Positions 1 to 12,500 of a stretch of DNA of 64,000 nt are shown piece by piece. Both the position numbers and the translations under genes were made by a program. The stretch is from Uranotaenia lowii. Taxonomy: Eukaryota; Arthropoda; Insecta; Diptera; Culicidae. The stretch covers positions 165,283,104-165,347,103 of the forward strand of contig NC_073693.1 in assembly GCF_029784155.1 (NCBI RefSeq), given 5' to 3'. The notes beneath the pieces were generated by a model. It was not told the DNA's origin. It did not search any database and saw nothing but the letters and a program-made list of their open reading frames with translations. Each line of letters opens with the position of its first letter. The stretch's first letter is position 1.

Positions 1-124
1 TCAAATTCTACTTTTATTTTATTTGTTCCTTGTTACGAACTCTCCGTAACAACTGGGAAGTAAAGGCAAATATATCACCCAATATATCAGGGCCGTCGGA
101 AATATATCACCCCTAGGGTAATCT
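1..124. other. Left edge, no gene recognised
   Basis: AT-rich sequence just before the reverse-transcriptase fragment. It contains a short repeated motif around ATATATCACCC (positions about 71-115) but no readable coding continuation of the retrotransposon, so the element looks 5'-truncated or rearranged here. Confidence 0.3.
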
Positions 125-632
125 TTGAATGGTTTTCTGGTCGACGATGCAGCCATCCTAAAAGCGACAGCTAAGCTAAAAAATTCATCTTCTACGGGCC
201 CGGACAGTATACCAGCTACTTTTTTGAAGCGTTTTATGCCATCTCTGCTGACACCTATAAGGCACATCTTTCAATCATCGCTGGACTGCGGAATCATTCC
301 CTCATTGTGGAAAGAAGCTCACATGTTTCCTGTCCACAAAAAGGGAGATAAGAGAGATGTGAGCAACTACCGCGGAATCTCCGCTTTATGCGCGACCGCC
401 AAACTTCTTGAACTGGTTGTTTTGGATCCAATTTTCTCATTTTGCAAGCATCACTTCTCCAACGATCAGCACGGGTTCATGCCTAAACGATCCACGACTA
501 CAAACCTACTGAGTTTTCAATCGTTCGTGCAGGACAGCTTTGCCAAGAAAACTCAAACAGACGCCATTTACACAGATCTCTCTGCTGCGTTCGATAAGGT
601 GAACCACGATATTGCAATCGCAAAGCTCGAAC
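125..632 (+). pseudogene. Jockey-like non-LTR retrotransposon RT, N-terminal part
   Basis: First part of a reverse transcriptase that would copy retrotransposon RNA at a nicked chromosomal target. The frame shows the usual RT blocks of Jockey/CR1 elements: a GPDSIP motif (about residue 24), the stretch VHKKGDKRDVSNYRGIS, QHGFMPKRSTTTNL, and the first catalytic motif YTDLSAAFDKVNHD close to its end. The frame is lost at 633, where a hAT element starts, and the protein resumes at 3197 with the expected next block (RLGFCGSLLDWFRSYL). The endonuclease domain and ORF1 are absent, so this is a 5'-truncated copy. I infer it was already a dead truncated copy before the hAT insertion. Confidence 0.85.
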
Positions 633-3188
633 CAGGGCTTGGTAAGGGATCGCATTCTGACTGTGACTGCGTGAACGAACGAATGTGCGCCGATTGACTT
701 CCACAGTCATAAGCATTCAGTTGAATGCGAAACGGCCGCAGTCATTCTGCCGTTTCTTGACTGCTTGTATGGTATCCGCTGCCGCAGCTTTACGAGAGAT
801 AATTTTTTCAGTCCTTCATTCCACCGCTCCTCATTCATACCGAAGGTTACAAACAGAGAGTTTGAACGAATGGAAGCGGGACTGCGATTCTGCCAAGGTA
901 TAGGACATTTTTCGCTCTCATTTTTTTTCTCCGGTCGTGGCTCGTGCCGCTAGCCCCTACCAACCAACAAGGTAGAGCGTATGGAATGTGTTGGTTGGGT
1001 TGGGTGGAAAGTTTGCATCACATTTGGAAAAAATGCTGAAGTAATTAAAGCCACTCTAGCACAAGCGATTTGTTAATTTTAAACATGATCATTCTTTGCA
1101 TAAACTAAAGCTTAGTTCTTTTAGAAATGAGATGCTGATAGCTCATTTCTTAGTAATCGTACATTCAAAACTTTTAAAGCTTTATGTCTTTATTATGCAT
1201 TTCTGGAAGTGAAGTTAAAATATAACCACTATGCCTTTTTGGCCACCAAGCATCAGTGCAAAATTTGAGATAATTTGGTTGATTCCTGAGTAAGCGCAAC
1301 GCGTTTCAATTTTGTATGGAAATTCGTATGTAAGAAAAAAAAATTGCACATAAAATCGTCCAGAAAATTCAAATAAGCTTGAAATAAAGTCGGTCTTTGG
1401 TTTTTGGTTTGACTATTCTTAAGCTTCATTTTTTGCTAACATGACAAGCAGCTAAGCGTTTCATGAAAAAAGTTATAAACATTTCAAAATAAAAAAAAAC
1501 TGAATCCATTGAAAAGTATTTAAAAAGGGCAGACTTGCTAGAGCTTTTCATAATTTCATAAAATGTTTTTGCAAAGGTTATAAAAATCAATAAAAATTCT
1601 GGCTATTGCAAAGCAATTTTTTGAGAATTTTTATTCTCATCCTACACAGCTTTCAATTAAGCAGTCAAAAAGTTGTATAACATTGAATATCTTTACTGGG
1701 GTACAAGTTACGTTTATGCTTTGTTCACATGAATTGTACTACAAGAATCAAGGAATATTTTTCATCCAAAGTTATATTTTAGAAACTTTCAGTACATCTC
1801 TGAAGATTTTTTAATGAAATTTTTTGTTTCCATATTTCCATACTTAATTAAAACCCGTTGCACTTATTCAGGACAGGATGGATCGCTTCCAAAACATTTA
1901 TTGCTATTTCTGATAGCAAAAACAACCAAAAAAGGTTATGGGAGGTGTAAAAGTTTAAAAATTGGAAATTTTTATACAAAGCTTGCAGCGGTCTAATAAC
2001 CATTGCCAAAGACTCAAAACAGCAATTACATTAAATATAGATCCAAAAATAATTCACTGTGATTTACATAATGCATTGCACCAAACTCATGTCTTCGGAC
2101 GCGTTATAGAGAACTGATTTTTAAAGAATAGAAAATTTTACACTGAAAAATAATGAAACCTTTTAAATATGGGGGAGTGGGGAATCATGGGTCACTTTTT
2201 TCTTTGTTCTATAACTTTTTTTTTTATTATAAAAGATAAAATGAAAATAAAAAATGGTATGGTTTTCTACATTGTCAAGGTATCATTTATTTTTTATTTT
2301 TTAAAAGGTTGTTTTCAGCAAGTTCTGACTGATTTTAAAAGAGCAGTATTTTTTGGATTTTGAAAAACGATGGGGAATTGTGGGCCACTAAATCCTAATT
2401 GTCCAAATAACATACAAAGTTTATCAGGTGACCCAAACCTGTGCGTTCCATAATTCATTTAGTTATTTTAAAGCAATTTCAGATTATAAAATAAAAAAGA
2501 GAGTTGCGTATGATCGAAAAAACTTAAAAACCTAGCACGCGAACGTTTTGGCAACATTTCACGTGAAAAAAATGACAAAACTAAGATCATAAAAATAAAA
2601 TAAGCATGATGCATATGATGCGTATTTAAATCAAAAACAACATATAGAAAAATATGCGTACGCAAAGCAACGACAATGACAGTTGAATTTAAATTTTTAT
2701 CACAACACACACACACACACACCTGAAATATTAACACATGGCCCACGTTACCCCACTCTCCCCTATAAAAAGTAAGAAAAAAACTTAAAATTAAAATGAC
2801 AATTTTTTACATTTTAATCATAAAATGTAGAAGTCACTCGCAGTCCGAACAGAACTGCTTCTCCACTATAGAACTCGCTCCGAATAAGCATATTCACTTC
2901 TACCTACTCAGTGACTGCGGTTTGACTGCCGAGGTGAATGTTTTTTTCGCAGTCGTTTGACTGCAAAATGACCGTGGACGGTCGAAGCATGAATGGGAGT
3001 TTGAGCAAAGCAGGACGATTTGAACGAGAGAGGATTTCTTAGAGAAATGGAAGAACGAATGCGTCACGAATTCTCCCAGTTGGGTTGGAAACGAATGGCT
3101 TGCGAAGGACCGCACAAAGTGGAATGCATGCAATTGACTGAGCCAGTGTGTTGACTGCTGGTGAAAAAAGGGATCGCCTCAAGCCCTG
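633..3188. mobile_element. Non-autonomous hAT element with 8-bp TSD
   Basis: A 2.56-kb insertion that splits the flanking reverse transcriptase. It starts with CAGGGCTTG and ends with the inverted CAAGCCCTG, and is bounded by an exact 8-bp direct repeat GCTCGAAC at 625-632 and 3189-3196. Terminal CAG-type ends and 8-bp duplications are diagnostic of hAT elements. Removing the element plus one repeat copy restores the RT frame. Both ends are rich in GACTGC/GCAGTC and CATTCGTTC motifs (about 650-910 and 2860-3165), probably subterminal transposase-binding repeats. The interior is AT-rich and carries no transposase, so mobility would depend on an enzyme made elsewhere. Confidence 0.9.
2703..2722. 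repeat. CA dinucleotide microsatellite
   Basis: About ten CA units inside the hAT element; ordinary simple repeat. Confidence 0.8.
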
Positions 3189-3196
3189 GCTCGAAC

Positions 3197-4345
3197 GTTT
3201 AGGCTTCTGTGGTTCCCTACTGGATTGGTTCCGGAGTTACTTAATGGGACGAAAGTTATCCGTTCGTACTGGTGAACTCTTTTCTAGGCAGTTCGTTGCC
3301 TCTTCAGGAGTGCCTCAAGGAAGTCATTTGGGACCGATCATTTTCGTGATTTATTTTAATGATGTACTCTCGCTCCTCGGTGTCACAAAGCTCGCATATG
3401 CCGATGACCTGAAACTTTTTCACACCATAAACGGCCAAGACGACATCAATTTCCTGCAACAGCAATTCACCGCTTTTGCTCACTGGTGCGATATCCATTG
3501 CTTACCCTTGAACCGCAGTAAATGCTCGGTAATATCGTTTACCCGTAAGCGACATCCTCTTCATGCAGAGTACATACTCGGAGACCAAACCATCATCCGC
3601 GTGGACCATATCAACGATCTGGGCGTTATTCTCGACCGACGGCTGGAGTTCAAGACTCATACGAACTATGTTGTCGATAAAGCTTCTCGAAGCCTTGGAT
3701 TCTTGATTCGTATGGCCAAAGATTTCAAAGACGTATATTGCCTGAAAAGTCTTTATTGTTGCTTAGTTCGTTCTATTCTCGAGTACGCTTCAGCTGTTTG
3801 GTGCCCTTTCTACCAGAATGGAGCTGAAAGAATCGAGGCTATTCAGCGGCGTTTCTTGCGGTACGCTCTACGACACCTAAACTGGCAAGATCCGTTTCGT
3901 TTACCAAGCTATGAAAACCGCTGCCGTCTCATAGGCTTAGATACGCTTCAAGTACGCCGAAATGCTACACGTGCTCTAGTTGTAGCGGAGCTTCTCACAT
4001 CTAGAATCGACTGCCCCGAACTGTTGGAGGCCATACCTCTCAGCGTACGACCACGAGGATTACGAAACCAGAACCTGCAGCTCTACGTACCTTTTCGCCT
4101 AAACAATTACGGGGCCAACAGCGCTTTCATCGGCATTCTTAAAACTTTTAATCGGTTTTCCAATCATTTCGACTTCGACGTCTCAAGGAACGTTTTCCGA
4201 AGAAAAATTTTGAGTGTATCTAGTATTGTGTAGTTTTATGTTGACATTAATTTTAATTTGTTAGTTATAATGTAGTCATTAGGATCAACATGTGATCCGT
4301 TGATGTTTTAAACAATAAACAATTAACAATAAACAAACGTGCACC
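3197..4345 (+). pseudogene. Jockey-like RT, C-terminal part and 3' tail
   Basis: Continuation of the RT at 125-632. Open to the stop at 4233 with the classical blocks SGVPQGSHLGPIIFVIYFND and the catalytic YADD box (about 45 and 75 residues after the junction), then a thumb region with DHINDLGVILD. It ends in a short 3' untranslated region and a tail of repeated AAACAATAAACAATTAACAATAAAC units (4310-4337), as seen at the 3' ends of some Jockey-clade elements. No stop or frameshift lies within this part, so the element was young when the hAT element landed. It may sit in an upstream intron of TrpA1, whose ankyrin exons are outside the window. Confidence 0.85.
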
Positions 4346-6543
4346 CAGCTCCGTGGAAAAGTTAACCCACATGCTCAGAAGGTTCTCCAGACTGACCGTC
4401 AATCTGAGTCTGCGTTCCGGAAGTGCCCTGAGCTCTTGACAGTGCCTTCGCTATTGGGAAGATTATTGGCTTCCCGGCAAGTCCGCGCATCCGGTCCTGT
4501 ACACTGCCAGTGGTTGTTAGGAGGCGGTCCGATAAATCCGGTTCTGTTAGCTGTGACCGAGTGCCTTGGCATTCGGTGCTTCCACGCCAAGGAAAGTCCG
4601 AGAACCTCGGGGACCGAGCATAAGACCCTCTGGCCGCCACCGAGCTACACTGGTGGCCGCCCTGGCGCAAAGTCATCCACGTGCCAGCTAGCCATCGTTA
4701 CAGTCTTTCATCTGAATTGTTTGTACGAACTTGTTTTGATCAAAAATTTCCTCAACAATTAATGTTTATTGTTAAATTTATTTACAAGCTAAATCTTTGT
4801 TCTACATTTTGAAATTGCATTTTGAATCTGAATTCTGAACCTGATTTGAAAAATAAAGCTTTGAATCTGTATCTGAATTTCTATACGATTTCTGAAATGT
4901 GCAATATAATAAAATAAGTTTTCTGAATCTTAATACCAGATCAGAATTTTATGAGACATGGTTTTAGAGCAATCATTCTTGAATCTTTAACTTATTTATT
5001 TTAAATATCTGAATTTGAATCAAAGTTTTCAATTTTGGATTGCCCTTTTGAAGCTTTAAATGTTCAAATTTTGTGTAAGAATTAAGTTTCAGAACTTCGA
5101 ATTTGAATATAAAATAAAATTTCTCTTTTTTTCATATTCGAAAAATTATTATGAAAATATTGAAAATGCATATGATATTGAAAAACATGATTCAAATTTG
5201 AAATGAAATGCAAAACAAAATTTGAGCCAGGATTTCAAAGCACCTTTTTTTTTTTATTTCTTTTGATTATTCCAACTGAAAATTAAGAATCCTAACTGGA
5301 TACATATTTAATCCGAAATACGAAAATAGAAATACAATTTTAGGTATGGGAAATGGGAACTATTGAATCAGAACCTCTGAAATGGGTTAAATTTAATTTA
5401 AAATTTAATATTCAGACCTGAATTTTTATGAACAAATGAGAAAATTTTGAAAAAGTGTAGCAAAATTTTGAACTTGGGATAGGTTTTTGAGGTTTCGATC
5501 TTGGCTTGTTCCGAAGACGGCGAACCATTTTAATCAATCTTCAACGTTACAGATTAAAAAAATTGTTTTTTCATAGCATTTTTTTTTCTTTTACCTTTCT
5601 TCCTGAGAAGAATGTAATAGAACTTTGACATAGGTATTTGAGAAAATTTATTTCTATCGTAACATTTCATTAGGGCGAAACTAGCAGTTAGCTCGAAAAG
5701 AGAAAAACGCGTTTGAAATTTCGGAACATCTAATCAAACCCTATTTAAAACTGGTTCACTTTTTGTTCAAGAAAATCAAGAAATGTGCATTATATTCACT
5801 TATTGTTCGTTAGCTATCTATAACTTTAATTTTTTTCACTAAATTTCAGATATTATCGAGTTTTGCCCTTTTGTGTTTTCGATTCCAGTTACACTTGCTG
5901 AGTATGTATAGATGAGACAGGACAATTAACCTCGAAAACTCTCGGCACAAAAAACGGGCAGCCGGTCGACACCATGCTCCCGAAGAAAGTTACAAGTCTC
6001 CAAACTTCCAAAAGTGTCATATTGACACTCAAGAGCGGATTTGGGTTAAAGAAACATGAAGTTTCACTGAGATCTTATATTTGTGTGTTCGTTAAAAAAA
6101 CCGAAACTTTGAGCGCTTTGAGGCCCCCTAAATCAAGCCCGATTAGGTGAAGTTTTGCACATGTCTGTTTTTCGGGCCAATCTAAAAAATGTATATGGTC
6201 GGTTTACGAAATTCGTCATGACCTATTTGCAGCCTCCCTAATGTACAGTGTATGTACAATTTTGACAAGGTTTGAAAACATCGGAATCGTAACTTTAACG
6301 CTACATTGCTTTATTTACGTTAATTTTCTGATGGACCTTAAGATTCGATGTAAAAGCATGCGAATTTGTTTCATCATGATTTAAAATTCAACTAATCAAA
6401 TGCACATGTTCGCATGAAATTTCTGTAAATGTTAAAGTGCACAAATTAAAATTATAAATATTTTTCTATTATTTGGCTAACATTAATGATTCCGGTTTAC
6501 TAACATCAATTTCAACCTCAATCTTCCCAATCGTTATCATTAG
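4346..6543. other. Non-coding, probably TrpA1 intron
   Basis: Holds a GC-rich island at about 4340-4700, unlike its AT-rich surroundings, which looks like a fragment of another mobile element but has no recognisable domain. It is followed by low-complexity sequence in which degenerate GAATCTGAA units recur (about 4800-5110). The remainder to the splice acceptor at 6543 shows nothing recognisable. Since TrpA1 begins abruptly at a membrane exon, this stretch is most simply intron. Confidence 0.45.
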
Positions 6544-9500
6544 GCTATGGTTTCACATGGACGAGTCGAGCTTTTGGCTCATCCGCTCAGCCAAAAATAC
6601 TTACAGATGAAGTGGAACTCGTACGGGAAGTATTTCCATCTAGCAAATTTACTCTTCTATAGCGTGTTCCTGTTTTTCGTCACACTTTTCACGTCCCAGC
6701 TCATGCGTGACGGTATCTCGCCGAGAACTTTCCACAACGTAAGTAGGAACATCGTTGGCGAATGCAACTTTATCATCACCAAGTTGCATTATCAACGAGC
6801 GGTCGCCCGCCACACAAAGCGTCTTCCCATAACACGTGACCTAATATTACATTCATCTCACCGGCACAGGAGCTTTTCAACGAAACTCATCCAGACCATG
6901 ACCTTCCGTTGCCGGCGGCATTGACATCTCGCCCATCGCTGGCCCTGAACTATGGCCCCTCCAAACGGAACTGTTCGGCACCTTTCATTCGGGATCAGAT
7001 GGACATCAACACAATGACGCTGGTTTCGGGCACGGCCATCATCATCTACATTTTCGCCAATGCACTGCGGGAAATCTTGCAGGCCTATCAGCAAAAGTGG
7101 CACTATTTTATCGAACCGATCAATCTCATCTCGTGGATTCTCTACATGGCATCCTTCATCATGGTTTGTCCGATGTTCAACGATGGTTGGCGCGATAATT
7201 TGAACTTTTCCGCAGCTTCCGTAGCGGTGTTTCTGTCGTGGTTCAATTTGCTACTGTTCCTGCAACGGTTCGACCAGGTAGGTAGCATTCATTCAAGAAC
7301 AGTGGGCTAGAATTTGGCGATATGAACATTGAAGAAATTTGCTAAACACCTAAAAAGAAACACAATTCAAGTTTATTATATTATATTTATTTGGTTCACT
7401 TAGATTGGCACTATGATTAAATGTGCAGAAATTATTCGAGCTCTATACATTTTGCATGTTAGTCTTATAAAACTAAACTTGTTTTTTTTTCAATATTTCC
7501 AGATTGGCATCTACGTGGTAATGTTTTTGGAAATCCTGCAGACGCTTATCAAAGTGCTGACAGTGTTTTCCATCCTGATAATTGCATTTGGACTGGCATT
7601 TTACATCCTTCTATCAAAGGTTAGTAGGTAACACATTTAGGGAGATAATAAAAACAAACAATTAGGGAGATACACGAAGATAAGCTTAATAGTTCCCGCG
7701 CATTGTAAAATTCCAGTGATCTATGCAATTTAATTCGTAACGTTATTTGGTGGCAGGGAGTCCGTTCAATTTGAGTACATTCCAGCCGAGAGTAATTCAT
7801 TCAAGCAAAAATAAAGAATTTAACAAACGTAAAGCGTTTGATCAATGGAGAGAGCACAAGAGCTTTTAGCCTTTTGGATTGCATCTATTTATTAATTCAT
7901 TTATTTTGTCAACCGTGACGTAGACTAGTTTCATACGTGTACATTTCCTTAAGAATAGGTTTTTAGCAGTGTCTGCTTTACAACTTTGCTTACGAGTTTA
8001 GATTTCTTCGATTAAAATATTGTTTCAGTTTATGCCGAGACATTGTAAACTCAACGGTTTCGCAGTGTTCATTGTAAGAGGCCATCGTGCGATTTATTGG
8101 TGATAAATGAAAAATAAATTTCGATTTCGGAGTTGCCGAAAAGGTGCGTAAAAGTTTAATTTTGATAGAATTTCTTTTGAGTCAATATGCTGCGAAACGA
8201 TATCGTTTATAAATGAAACCATTGCATATTCGCGGCGATCTTTTAGTGTCAATTTGTTAATGAGCATGCAGTGCGTTTTTCATGATGGAAGTGTAAATGA
8301 TGTCTAACCTAATTTACGAATTGCTTTTGTACTGATTCTATTCTTTCTTCGTGTGAAATTGAATATGGGGACCAAACAACGCTGCAATATTCCAGTAGAG
8401 ACCTTACTTAGGCAATATATAGTGTTTTTATTGTGTATGGGTCTTGAAAATTAAAGCACAAGCGCTTAATGAAGCCCAGCATGTTATTTGCCCTTTTTTT
8501 TATTAGTTGTTAACCCAGGTGGTAAATCCAATTTACGGATTGCATTCCAAGGCACGGCGAGCCACCGCGTCCCCCCAGTTTGCTACTCTGGGTCCATGGG
8601 TGCAATTGGACGACTCATGATACAGTGCTAAGGAACACTGTACCCCCTACGCCATAAAGTCCACCTGGGGCCACTGACCTTTGTTCCCACCTCGAACTGT
8701 TTGACACACTTTGCTTCAATAGTGGGAGGTCAATTCGCGCTAATGCGCTCCAAGGCAATACTCGTTTCCGAATCCTCGATCAGCATACCTCATTCTAACA
8801 AAACTCGTCGCGCAATCCCTCCTCTGACGAGTTAGGACCCGACATCTCATCGTGTGAATGAGGTCCCCACACAGCGCAACTACTAACTTTGTGAATCCAG
8901 TCCAAGATCCAGAAACACAAAGCGAGTTATCGACGACACTTTCTCTGTTCAAACACGCGGGTAGGAGGGGTAAGCCCCCTAAGCCACATGTAGGACTCAG
9001 ACTCCTCCGAACTCACAAGTAGTGTTGACTTAAGTCACCACTCAGCGCAACTACCCGATCTTCAAGTCGGGCGCTTGACCACCCGAAGCGCAGATCGAGC
9101 TATAGAACGCCCTCATCAGGTCACACTCGCGGTTCAGGCGCATCAATTCCAGAATGTGCCTCTCGGACACTGACGTGTAAACACGTCCCTAAGTGATCGG
9201 CCCACCATTGGCCACCACTTTGCGCATCTACTCATTTTGCGAATCGGGTCTATACCCACCGAAGCGCAAAACGAGTTGGCGATCGCTCTCCCTCCGGTCA
9301 CGTCTGCATATCAGGGCCATGGCCCCCCGAAAGCGTGTTGGACCTCCACGCACACACCCAAGTACTGGTACCTTAAGTACCCGGGTGCACCACTTCTTCC
9401 GCGCGGGTTTGGCAGACCCGTCGACAGCCTCTAGTGGGTTTGGTGTAGTTCTCTTGGCCGTACATCTGCAATACGCCGGACTTGCAGACACGTTTCCACT

Positions 9501-12500
9501 CTGCACCACGGGGAGGTGGAACTACGTCGCAGAGTTATTTGCCCTATGGATGATAGAAATGTAATGGTCTGTGAAAGTAAGTTTAGAGTCTAAGATAATT
9601 CCTAAATCCCTGACTCGTTCTACATTTTGATCTCCCAATGTAATTGTGATGTTTGGTGTTGATCTTTTTCTGCTAAATGATATTAAATTGAATTTTTTTC
9701 ACATTGAGCTTCAGAAGGCTTTTTTTTTGCACCACAGGTAGAAAATCTGAATTTTATTCTGAAATATGCTGATGTCTTCTTCATTTTTTATTTTCAAATA
9801 AAGCTTCATGTCGTCGGCATAAATAAGCATTTTGAGATTTTTGAGAATAAAGGAAATGTCGTTTACATAAAGTATGAAAAGTAGGGATTCTAAATGAGAT
9901 CCTTGCGGAACTCCTGAAGTGACCTTAATAGGGAGTGATTTCTTTCCATTGAAATTAATTATTTGCTGGTGGTTCGTTAGGTATGATTCAAGCCATTTCA
10001 GGAGTTTAGATTTTAATCCAATTTTTTGTAAATTGAAAAGAAGCATTGGTATGTCTATGCGATCAAATGCCTTACTAAAGTCTGTATAAAGAGCTTCCAC
10101 ATGTTTGCCATCATCTATTGCATTCAATGAGAAGGCTATAAATTCAATTAAATTATTTGAGGTTGAACGGCCTTTAAAAAAAAGCCATGTTTCCTGTCAG
10201 TTATTCGGTTCTTAATTTGGGAAAATAATTTTTTGTTTATAATTGCTTCAAAAAGCTTGGGAATGCAAGAGACAAGGCTATTCCGCGCTAATGTCGAATG
10301 TCAGACTTTAAACCAGATTTGAATATAGGCACTAAAAATGGACTTTTCCAAATTTGAGGAAAATTTCCTGATTCCAATGACAAATTGAAAAGCCAAAACA
10401 ATGTAGCTATCAGTTCCATTGCCAAACTTTTCATGGATATAGGAGGAATTCCGTCTGGCCCTGGACCTTTCGAAGCGTCTAGATTTTTTAGTCATTGCAG
10501 AATATCCTGCACATGAACTTGAATCATGCTAATGTCCCTTGAGAATTCTGCGAAATTAAATGTCGTGTGAATTTCTCGAAAGAAATTTGCAAAAAGATTG
10601 CAAATTTGCTCCGAGTTATCACAGACATATTCGTCAAGATGCATTTTGAAGAAAAATTCCCAGTTTACAGCTTTGTTTTCACATAGTTGACAATATTCTT
10701 TGGACAAGTCTTTATTTCAAGTTCAGTTTTTGCATTGTATTCTTCAAGTGCATTGCTAATGGCCAAGTTCAGTTGATCGCATATGTTCAAATACGTTTTC
10801 ATTAGTATTGAGCCTTTTGTAAAATTTATGTGCTTTTTGTTTCCGATTCTTTAAATTCATGATTTGTCTGTTGAACCAGACCGGGTATTTAGAGTTTCGG
10901 TGACGTCTTCTTTTCTTCAATAGTGTTTCTTGTGAGATAATTCCAAATAAAATTTGTAATAGACGTCAGCAGCAGTTTCGACATTTCCTTCATTCCTAAA
11001 ACTTTCTTGCCAATTGACACTGTTTAATCTATTCTTAATGTTTTCATAATTTGCAAATTGGTATTCAAAGACTTCTTCATATTCGCAGTCATTGGAGTTC
11101 ATGTATAAATATGGAATATTCAATCGCCGTATGAAAAGCATCGTTTTTCCATAAAGGGTTTTGCGCTCCAATTACGCAAAAATCTTCATAAATGTTTGTT
11201 AGTAAAAGGTCCAAATAGCAATTTTGCTGGTTTTTTATGTGATTAGTTTGATTCAATCCCAACTCAGCAATTTTGTCAAAAATGAACTGCAAAGTTTCTT
11301 TGTCCCCAACGACTTGGAGTAATATGCTTTCATTTTCAGAGTCCTCGATGAAGTTAGCGTGGCGTTGATTGAAATGAGGCTGGGTCATTCGGCCGAAAGT
11401 CATGAGGTCGAAGGCCATTCGGCCGAGGGTCATCCAGCCAATTGACGTTAGGCCGAATGGGCTATCTGGCCGAACAGGCCACTAGGCCGAATGGGTTATT
11501 CGGCCGACGGTTATCCAGCCGATTGCTGTTAGGCCGAAAGGACGCATCCCAATTAGTCTAAATTGCTAAAATGGCTGAGAAGGACGAGCTTAGTACATTT
11601 TTATAAATATCCTTCTTTTTGGCTGGGCTTTTCATGCGATTGAAGTTTTGACAATGAATCAAAGTTTCAGTCGCACTCTGTCTTTCGGAAGAAGTTTTTG
11701 AATGTGCATTTGCTTCGAAAGTATTCGTATCTAATTCTACTTCCGTAGAAGGCGTCCTTACTGGCGAAAATTTTAAGGGAGAGTATGGAACTTATTGGTG
11801 CTTTCGCGAAGTTGTTGTAGTCGATCCGCTCGCTAGCCAAAAATCGCTTATAGGATTGTAGATCAGCAACAGCGTCTGCCGTGCCCATCCCGAACTCCCG
11901 GAGTCTTTCTGTAAAGATGCGCTACAGGCGTTTAGGATGTAGGTCCTCCGACGTCATTCCTTCAATACAGACAGTTGCTGACTAGTCTTTTAGGAATGCA
12001 AGATACATACGGACCACTGAAACAAGTTGAGCACCACTGACTCTCAGTGTGTGCTGCACGGCTAACTATTACCCAAAACACAAACACTCAAAACCCAAAT
12101 CTTGTAGCGATTTTACATTTTTACTATTACGACACATTAAAAACCTACGCTAGCTTAACAGTACTACTCACGGGCCCGTTTCCTACCATAACATCCAAAC
12201 AATAACAACAATTCTATCACAGCTCGGACGGCACAGGTGTATCACAGCTTAATATCACGGATTTTCTGGCAACCCTGCCTGGTTGCGCTGCTCCACGGGC
12301 ACGCTCCACTGCCTGGAGCACCTCCGCTGTCTGCTTCCGGCTGGTTCTGTTGCGGCTTGGCCAAACGAGCTGGGCCCCATAGTGCGTTGAGCTCCCGAAC
12401 AACGACACTCGGCTCTGCAACAACGGCCCTGTAGAAAACAAACATTGTTTCTTCTTTTCTCAAAAGTTTCCTTTCCTATTTTATCACTCACCCTGTTGGG

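Larger units (their letters stand above)
8020..11383 (-). mobile_element. Degraded CR1/Jockey-like retrotransposon
   Basis: Minus-strand reverse-transcriptase remains spread over several frames. 9711-10127 carries YTDFSKAFDRIDI, SGVPQGSHLESLLFILYVND and the catalytic YADD box. 8330-8410 carries the C-terminal motif LEYCSVVWSP. The blocks around 10301-11380 are upstream RT and endonuclease-like remnants broken by stops. A 1.04-kb retroposon has inserted into its 3' part (8495-9533). It lies antisense to TrpA1 inside the giant intron and is clearly dead. Confidence 0.75.

Noticed and set aside
4362..4762. GC-rich open frames on both strands after the LINE tail
   Set aside because: Probably a mobile-element fragment; neither frame shows a domain and both strands are open because of high GC.
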